Shown here: positions 59,478 through 64,000 of the stretch, in pieces
How positions within the stretch are numbered: the first letter of the stretch is position 1
How the letters are laid out: the number at the start of each line of letters is the position of its first letter
NCBI GenBank assembly: GCA_937981955.1
Contig: CALJNA010000020.1
Span: 1-64,000, forward strand
DNA from: an uncultured Granulosicoccaceae bacterium
GTDB taxonomy: Bacteria > Pseudomonadota > Gammaproteobacteria > Granulosicoccales > Granulosicoccaceae
Reading direction: 5' to 3'
Length of the DNA: 64,000 bases
Notes under the pieces: model-generated
The model's database searches: none
What the model saw: only the letters and a program-made list of their open reading frames with translations
Told to the model about the DNA's origin: nothing
Position numbers and translations under genes: made by a program

Positions 59478-61064
59478 ATGTTCAGACCAAAGCTATATAT
59501 CACCCTGCAAATTATATTTGCGTTGTTCCTCACCTGCGGTACGCTCAGCGCTAATATAGCGCCAACCATGCCTGGAAATTTATCCGGTACTGCGATCTCT
59601 CAGTCTTCTGTGAATTTAAGTTGGGATGCATCAACCGACGATAGGCGAGTACGTTATTATCGAGTGCTGTTAAATGGTCGAGTTATAGGTACCACTCGTA
59701 AACTGAATTATCAGGTAAACGGACTCACCTCAGCGACTGCATACACATTTGAAGTTGACGCAAGTGACGGAAGCGCTTTCTCATTCGTGGCATCTGTTAC
59801 TGTGAGTACAACCGGAGCAGAAGAACCTCCTGAAGAACCAACTGAGCCAGTCGAACCAAGTCCGCTCAATTGCAATGGCAAGAACAAGAAACTACCAGCC
59901 TGTCAGAATCCGGCTTCAGAAGAACCGCCAACGGAGGAACCACCAACAGAAGAACCGCCAGCAGAAGAACCACCAACGGAGGAACCACCAGCAGAAGAAC
60001 CACCAGCAGAAGAGCCGCCAATCAGCGGTGGTGTACCAGCTGGGTGGAATGTGGTGTTTGAGGATAACTTTGAAGGCACTGGCGACATCGACACCACCAG
60101 CGCCGCCCGTAACTGGCGATTTGAAACACTTCAGGATCCTCTTCACAGGGCCGGAAATTCCGGAATGGATGAGCTCGGAAACACTGATGTACCCAATTGG
60201 CAAAGCCCTGAAGGTAAACGTTGGTCCGCTTGGTACAACCAATACAATGAAGACAATGCCTATCGAACCAACGGGATGCTGGTCATGCAAGGTTTATCTT
60301 CGGGAGAAACGGATCCAACCCGGCCTGATCTATACTTGGATAATGGAATAACAACGGCTTATGGAGACAGCAAACTTTACACTGCTTGGCTGGACACTTG
60401 GGGAAGAACATACAGTGTGCCGCTCAACCGTCATATTACTGATCCGGAATCTCCTAATAAGACTTTTAGGTACGGATACTTTGAAGCGCGGGTGAATTTC
60501 AGCGAAATGATCACTCCTGGCTTTCGACTATCAATGTGGTTAATGCCAGCTTACGCCGATAGCGCAGGCGAGCAGCTTGTCGAAAGTATGGCATATGATA
60601 GTAATGGTGATAACGGAGTTGAAATCGATATTTTTGAATATGAGTGGATCAGTGTGAATGATCAAAACCGTATCCAACTGTCGGTTCATGGAGGTGCTGC
60701 CGGGAACAGCAGTACTAATTTTGATACGGAATCTATTCAGGAACAACTGCATCAGGGCTGGCATACCATCGGTTTGTTGTGGGAAGCAGACAAGCTTGTC
60801 TGGTCTCTTAATGGCAGGGTATTGAAAACTGTGACTGATACCCAGCTCATTCCAGATGTTTACTCTTATTTGATTCTTTCAAGAGAAATGAACAGTGGAG
60901 TTAAACGACCGGGTGTTGATTCAATAGAAGTGGGCGACGTAGAAGAAGTTTTGCCATACAGACCCAGAGATCCTGGAATGTACGCCCAGAATGTTTGGCA
61001 GTACCGTGATCGCCTTGCGACTGACCGCGCGTTAATTGATTACGTCCGGGTTTGGCAACCTTAA
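59478..61064 (+). CDS. Secreted GH16-family glycoside hydrolase with FN3 domain
   Basis: A 528-residue secreted protein. It has a signal peptide to about residue 25 and a fibronectin type III domain (about 28-115, PTMPGNLSGTAISQSSVNLS). A 7-unit PP[TA]EE linker (about 148-182) follows, then a GH16 catalytic domain with the active-site pattern GVEIDIFEYEW (ExDxxE) and terminal IDYVRVWQP. It would cut a beta-1,3- or beta-1,4-linked polysaccharide, such as a marine algal glucan or galactan; specificity cannot be read by eye. Confidence 0.88.
   Translation: MFRPKLYITLQIIFALFLTCGTLSANIAPTMPGNLSGTAISQSSVNLSWDASTDDRRVRYYRVLLNGRVIGTTRKLNYQVNGLTSATAYTFEVDASDGSAFSFVASVTVSTTGAEEPPEEPTEPVEPSPLNCNGKNKKLPACQNPASEEPPTEEPPTEEPPAEEPPTEEPPAEEPPAEEPPISGGVPAGWNVVFEDNFEGTGDIDTTSAARNWRFETLQDPLHRAGNSGMDELGNTDVPNWQSPEGKRWSAWYNQYNEDNAYRTNGMLVMQGLSSGETDPTRPDLYLDNGITTAYGDSKLYTAWLDTWGRTYSVPLNRHITDPESPNKTFRYGYFEARVNFSEMITPGFRLSMWLMPAYADSAGEQLVESMAYDSNGDNGVEIDIFEYEWISVNDQNRIQLSVHGGAAGNSSTNFDTESIQEQLHQGWHTIGLLWEADKLVWSLNGRVLKTVTDTQLIPDVYSYLILSREMNSGVKRPGVDSIEVGDVEEVLPYRPRDPGMYAQNVWQYRDRLATDRALIDYVRVWQP
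59919..60023 (+). repeat. 15-bp tandem repeat encoding the GH16 linker
   Basis: Seven 15-bp units (variants of GAAGAACCGCCAACG) encode EEPP[TA] repeats between the FN3 and catalytic domains. Confidence 0.9.
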
Positions 61065-61210
61065 TCCACTATCCGCCACAACAGGACAATTCTGCAAACA
61101 AGGACAGGCGATAAGGAAAACCAGAAGCGACATATAAGCGATGTGGCTCAGAAAGAGCCGCATCCAAAGACGCGTTTTTCAACACCAAAATTTAGCCTGG
61201 CAGCACGCTT

Positions 61211-62260
61211 TTATTGAGGTAGCCGCAAACTACTCAGGTCTCGTCCAACGATCACACCACCTTCAAACCCTCCGTCGACCACAGCACTTTCGTAGTCGGC
61301 TTCAGTCAGCCCTCCACCCGGGATAGGGTAGGGTCCTTGCCGCTTTGCACCGAGCGGTGGAATTAAGTGAGTTAACATTAAATGCTTTGCTCCAGCGCGC
61401 TGGGCCATGGAACCTAAATCGGTAGCGGTGCTTTGACGAAAGTAAATTGGCGGTGGAAAACCACTGTCTTTGTCCGGACCCATAACTGGATGAATGGTCG
61501 AGTGAACAATGACATCAGCCCCCATTGACAATGCTTCAACCTGCGCCGACGTGGATGTCTTACGAGGAGGTTTTGGTGCGTCGTTACCCGCATCTCCTCC
61601 GATAACCACTGAGCCTGCGGGCGTGTCGACCCGATAAGATACATGGCCGGGAATGTGTCTCGACCCGACTGCGCTTACAACAACGTCTCCGCTTTTCCAA
61701 ACCTCTGCAGGAGTTTCACTGGGTTTGAAAGCGTTCACGTTGATTAATTCGGCCGGCCCGCCTGGCAAACGTTTGTTGTTTTCTGCAAGTCTTTGCGCCA
61801 TTTCTCCAGACTTGATAAGTGGATCGCCAATGTGTTGTGCAAACTTTTCGCAGCTGAGTACATAGCCTTTCGGCGATTGAGTATCGCCGCTACAGACAAG
61901 ATCAACTTTTGGACCAGCAGAGCCGAAGTGCCAGCGAAGCTGCATCATATCGGCCAAACCTTCTGTGTGGTCTGAGTGCATATGAGTTAGAAAAATCGCA
62001 TTCAGTTTTCCTACCGGAGTTTTTGCCTGAGACAAGCGTTGCGTTGTGCCTCTTCCGGTATCGAACTGCAGGTTCACCGCACTGCAGTTATTCTCGTCGT
62101 CACCGAACTGCACAAGCGTGCCGGAACCTGCTTGCCCATTGAATACTGGTGGGCCGCCTTGGGTGCCAGTGAGGGTGATATTCAGGCACGGAGCTGCAAA
62201 TACAGACGTTGACGGAATAAGTAAACAACCGAGAAATGCGCACTTGATTATGTTGTTCAT
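61211..62260 (-). CDS. Exported metallo-beta-lactamase-fold hydrolase
   Basis: A 349-residue exported enzyme with a signal peptide ending near VFA-APC. The MBL metal motif is FLTHMHSDHTEGLAD (HxHxDH). Further ligands are probably in SRHIPGHVSYRV and VIGGDAGND, and HSTIHPVMGPD lies later. The layout resembles RNase Z/arylsulfatase-like MBL proteins, with a periplasmic location. The substrate is unknown. The ATG at 62260 is decided by GGAGG 7 bp upstream; the frame continues 48 bp further without support. Confidence 0.85.
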   Translation of the reverse strand: MNNIIKCAFLGCLLIPSTSVFAAPCLNITLTGTQGGPPVFNGQAGSGTLVQFGDDENNCSAVNLQFDTGRGTTQRLSQAKTPVGKLNAIFLTHMHSDHTEGLADMMQLRWHFGSAGPKVDLVCSGDTQSPKGYVLSCEKFAQHIGDPLIKSGEMAQRLAENNKRLPGGPAELINVNAFKPSETPAEVWKSGDVVVSAVGSRHIPGHVSYRVDTPAGSVVIGGDAGNDAPKPPRKTSTSAQVEALSMGADVIVHSTIHPVMGPDKDSGFPPPIYFRQSTATDLGSMAQRAGAKHLMLTHLIPPLGAKRQGPYPIPGGGLTEADYESAVVDGGFEGGVIVGRDLSSLRLPQ

Positions 62261-62413
62261 TGAATATCCTCCGCGTTTGAAGATACTCGCTCCACAAAAG
62301 GTTGTCAAAAAATAAAGGTTTTCAAAAACAAGCTGTGAAATTTGATCGCGAAGCAGGAAAATCAGCGCTTTATGTAAAGTGTGTGTGAACGTAAAAACAT
62401 ATAAAGGCGGTGC

Positions 62414-63145
62414 TTAATCAATTCGATCATCCGGATTCGTGATATCCCATGATTCTTTTGAAGACAGCTGCTTTTCTGAAGCGTCGACTAACAAACTGAC
62501 AATATAGCTGCCTACCGTATCAGCCGATGAGAGTTTGCCGTCTTGTTCCAATGCTTTGAAGGTTTTTACAACGCTACTGTCATGATCTGAATCAAGTACC
62601 GACTGCACTAGTGGCGTCTTCACACCACCCGGGAAAATTCGTATAACAGTTGAACTGGTGAGTTCGGCCGCGGCTGAGCGCGCTGCCATTTGAGCAGCTG
62701 CTTTTATAATTGAATACCCGGCCCAGCCTACGCGCGGTTTGTTGGCAGAGAATGAATCGATAAAGAGTACACGGCTACCAAACAACTTTTTACTCAATAG
62801 GTTATTGAGCTTGATAGGTAACATCACATGGATGAAAAAATGCTTTTCAATGTCATGCTCATCTCGTGATAGTTCTTGGTAATCTGAAAGCGGTACTGCT
62901 GAACCAGCCGCGTGCACGATGCCATCAAATTTACTACATTCGCTTGTCGCACCCAGTAACGCTTCGACACCGTCAACGCCTGAAAGATCTGCCTGCACAA
63001 TCTTGATGTGTTCAGGGTACTGATCGTATAAAGATTGTAATCGTGCGGAATTGCGACCAACTGCAATCACACTGGCTTTGCGTGCTGCAAGCTCCAATGC
63101 TGTTGCCCGACCGATGCCCGATGATGCGCCCGTAACAATATACAA
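62414..63145 (-). CDS. Short-chain dehydrogenase/reductase (SDR)
   Basis: A 243-residue classical SDR. The cofactor motif is TGASSGIG at residues 5-12, HAAGSAV follows, and the active-site YxxxK is YSIIK with a preceding Ser in FIDSFSAN. The VIAVGRNSARL stretch with its Arg suggests NADP(H). The substrate is unknown. It starts with TTG at 63145 behind AAAAGGGG. The gene follows the kinase-type gene at 63194 on the same strand by 48 bp. Confidence 0.88.
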   Translation of the reverse strand: MYIVTGASSGIGRATALELAARKASVIAVGRNSARLQSLYDQYPEHIKIVQADLSGVDGVEALLGATSECSKFDGIVHAAGSAVPLSDYQELSRDEHDIEKHFFIHVMLPIKLNNLLSKKLFGSRVLFIDSFSANKPRVGWAGYSIIKAAAQMAARSAAAELTSSTVIRIFPGGVKTPLVQSVLDSDHDSSVVKTFKALEQDGKLSSADTVGSYIVSLLVDASEKQLSSKESWDITNPDDRID

Positions 63146-63193
63146 AACAAACCCCTTTTCAGTTTTGATCTTTGCATTAAAATCAAAACAGTC

Positions 63194-64000
63194 TCAATTT
63201 TTCGTATCCCTTAGTATACGTTCAATTATCAGCCTCGCTCGATCGTGCTCACTGTCGTGTTGTTCGAGCGATTTCGACATTTGAAACAACGCTTTCCAAA
63301 GTGCCCAGGCTTTTCCTCTCACCCAGGTGTCATCACTTAAGTTTAAATTTGCTCTAAATGCTTCTCTCGATTCAGAGTTGAAGAAAGTCCAGGCTATTAC
63401 CAGATCGCACGCTGGGTCGCCAACTGCACAACTGCCAAAGTCTATAACCGCAACTAATTTGTTATCAGAAACGAGCAGATTGGACGGTTCAAGATCACCA
63501 TGAATCCAAACAGGCGGGGATGCCCATTCCGTGTTTAATGCCTGACGCCACAAAGCAAGTATTGCATCTGCATTTATTTTATCTGCCAACTGCTTTACGT
63601 AGGTGCGGGTGTCTTTATCATAGACACGCAGGTTTTCACCTCGGTAAAAATTGTGTGGTCCGGGTACCGGTCCGTTGGCAGCATCAACCTTGTGCAACTC
63701 TCGGATGAATTGCGAGATTTTCAGCGCTATGTCAATGGTGTTAGTATCAACGGATGGGTCGATATCATCACCCTCAATCCATTGGTAGATCGACCACTCC
63801 CACGGGTAATCTTTATTAGGTCTGCCATGTGCCACAGGCTGTGGTATTTGAGTGGAGATGCTATTAGCGATAAACGAAAGCCATTGTTGTTCTTTTTTTA
63901 CCTGAGGCACATACCTTTCTTCGCTTGGCATTCTTATAGAGAAGGCTTTGCCTAATCGAAATGTTCTATTATCCCAGCCGCTGCGCTTAACAGGGGTAAT
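63194..64000 (-). CDS. APH-family phosphotransferase, N-terminus cut by window edge
   Basis: The minus-strand frame is open from the right edge. The 23 codons before the Met at 63931 read SGWDNRTFRLGKAFSIR, a typical N-lobe, so the gene extends past 64000. Kinase features are the catalytic loop WIHGDLEPSNLLV (Brenner motif HGDxxxxN), the metal motif AVIDFGSCAVGDPACDL, and the linker YQWIEGD. Relatives include streptomycin/macrolide-type phosphotransferases, but many such proteins are small-molecule kinases without a resistance role. The substrate is unknown. Confidence 0.85.
   Translation of the reverse strand: MTPVKRSGWDNRTFRLGKAFSIRMPSEERYVPQVKKEQQWLSFIANSISTQIPQPVAHGRPNKDYPWEWSIYQWIEGDDIDPSVDTNTIDIALKISQFIRELHKVDAANGPVPGPHNFYRGENLRVYDKDTRTYVKQLADKINADAILALWRQALNTEWASPPVWIHGDLEPSNLLVSDNKLVAVIDFGSCAVGDPACDLVIAWTFFNSESREAFRANLNLSDDTWVRGKAWALWKALFQMSKSLEQHDSEHDRARLIIERILRDTKN

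Noticed and set aside
59875-60351. 158-codon alternative-frame reading of the GH16 linker and catalytic region.
   Set aside because: It is a shadow caused by the 15-bp repeat; low-complexity Q/N/R product with no start signal.
63194-64000. Calling the APH-family gene an antibiotic-resistance determinant.
   Set aside because: Only the general kinase fold is visible; many relatives phosphorylate unrelated small molecules and there is no mobile-element context.
1-64000. tRNA, rRNA, CRISPR, insertion sequences, prophage.
   Set aside because: I read the intergenic regions on both strands and saw no cloverleaf, direct-repeat/spacer array, transposase or integrase.

Overview
The window reads as chromosomal DNA of a free-living, probably marine gammaproteobacterium. 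That placement rests on the overall gene style: MmgE/PrpD, MipA/OmpV and DUF1127 proteins, choline-sulfatase, a GH16 glycanase, PA0069-type radical SAM and reductive pyrimidine breakdown with a RutR-type regulator. I cannot place it to genus. I saw no tRNA, rRNA, insertion sequence, integrase or CRISPR array.

Layout. 1-11.5 kb holds ordinary genes: a MoxR-type ATPase with a VWA-like metallopeptidase partner (cut by the left edge), a CcdA/thioredoxin pair, a hybrid histidine kinase, an aldo/keto reductase, an outer-membrane MipA protein, a membrane zinc peptidase, an MmgE/PrpD protein and tyrS. 11.6-32.5 kb is a non-flagellar type III secretion (T3SS, injectisome) locus. A stand-alone gene for a secreted-subunit-like protein comes first, then sctU plus a FliO-like gene on the minus strand. 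Divergent from these runs one long plus-strand operon: sctV-C-D-(needle-like)-I-J-K-L-N-O-P-[histidine kinase-response regulator]-sctQ-R-S-T. It is followed by two uncharacterised minus-strand genes and an OmpA-like lipoprotein. 32.5-43.0 kb is a pyrimidine reductive catabolism and uptake cluster: preT, preA, rutR, a ureidopropionase-type amidase, dihydropyrimidinase and a complete NMT1-type ABC importer, closed by a strong terminator. 43-64 kb is mixed: a LysR regulator between two DUF1127 genes, a second hybrid kinase with a periplasmic partner, lipoproteins, an esterase-like surface protein, a voltage-sensor-like membrane protein, a 3-hydroxyisobutyryl-CoA hydrolase-like enzyme, a radical SAM protein behind a SOS-like box, choline-sulfatase, GH16, a periplasmic metallo-beta-lactamase-fold hydrolase, an SDR enzyme and an APH-type kinase cut by the right edge.

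How the genes work together. The T3SS locus encodes secretin, inner rings, export gate, ATPase/stator and inner rod, but I recognise no translocators, gatekeeper (SctW), translocator chaperones or effectors. Three features make it unusual: a cytosolic two-component system translated in line with the structural genes, a FliO-like protein coupled to SctU, and three candidate subunits (231, 100 and 132 aa) that share a C-terminal polymerisation-type segment. In the pyrimidine cluster, import, reduction (PreTA), ring opening and decarbamoylation form one pathway, and RutR-like half-sites (TTGACCA) lie in front of preT and between rutR and the amidase.
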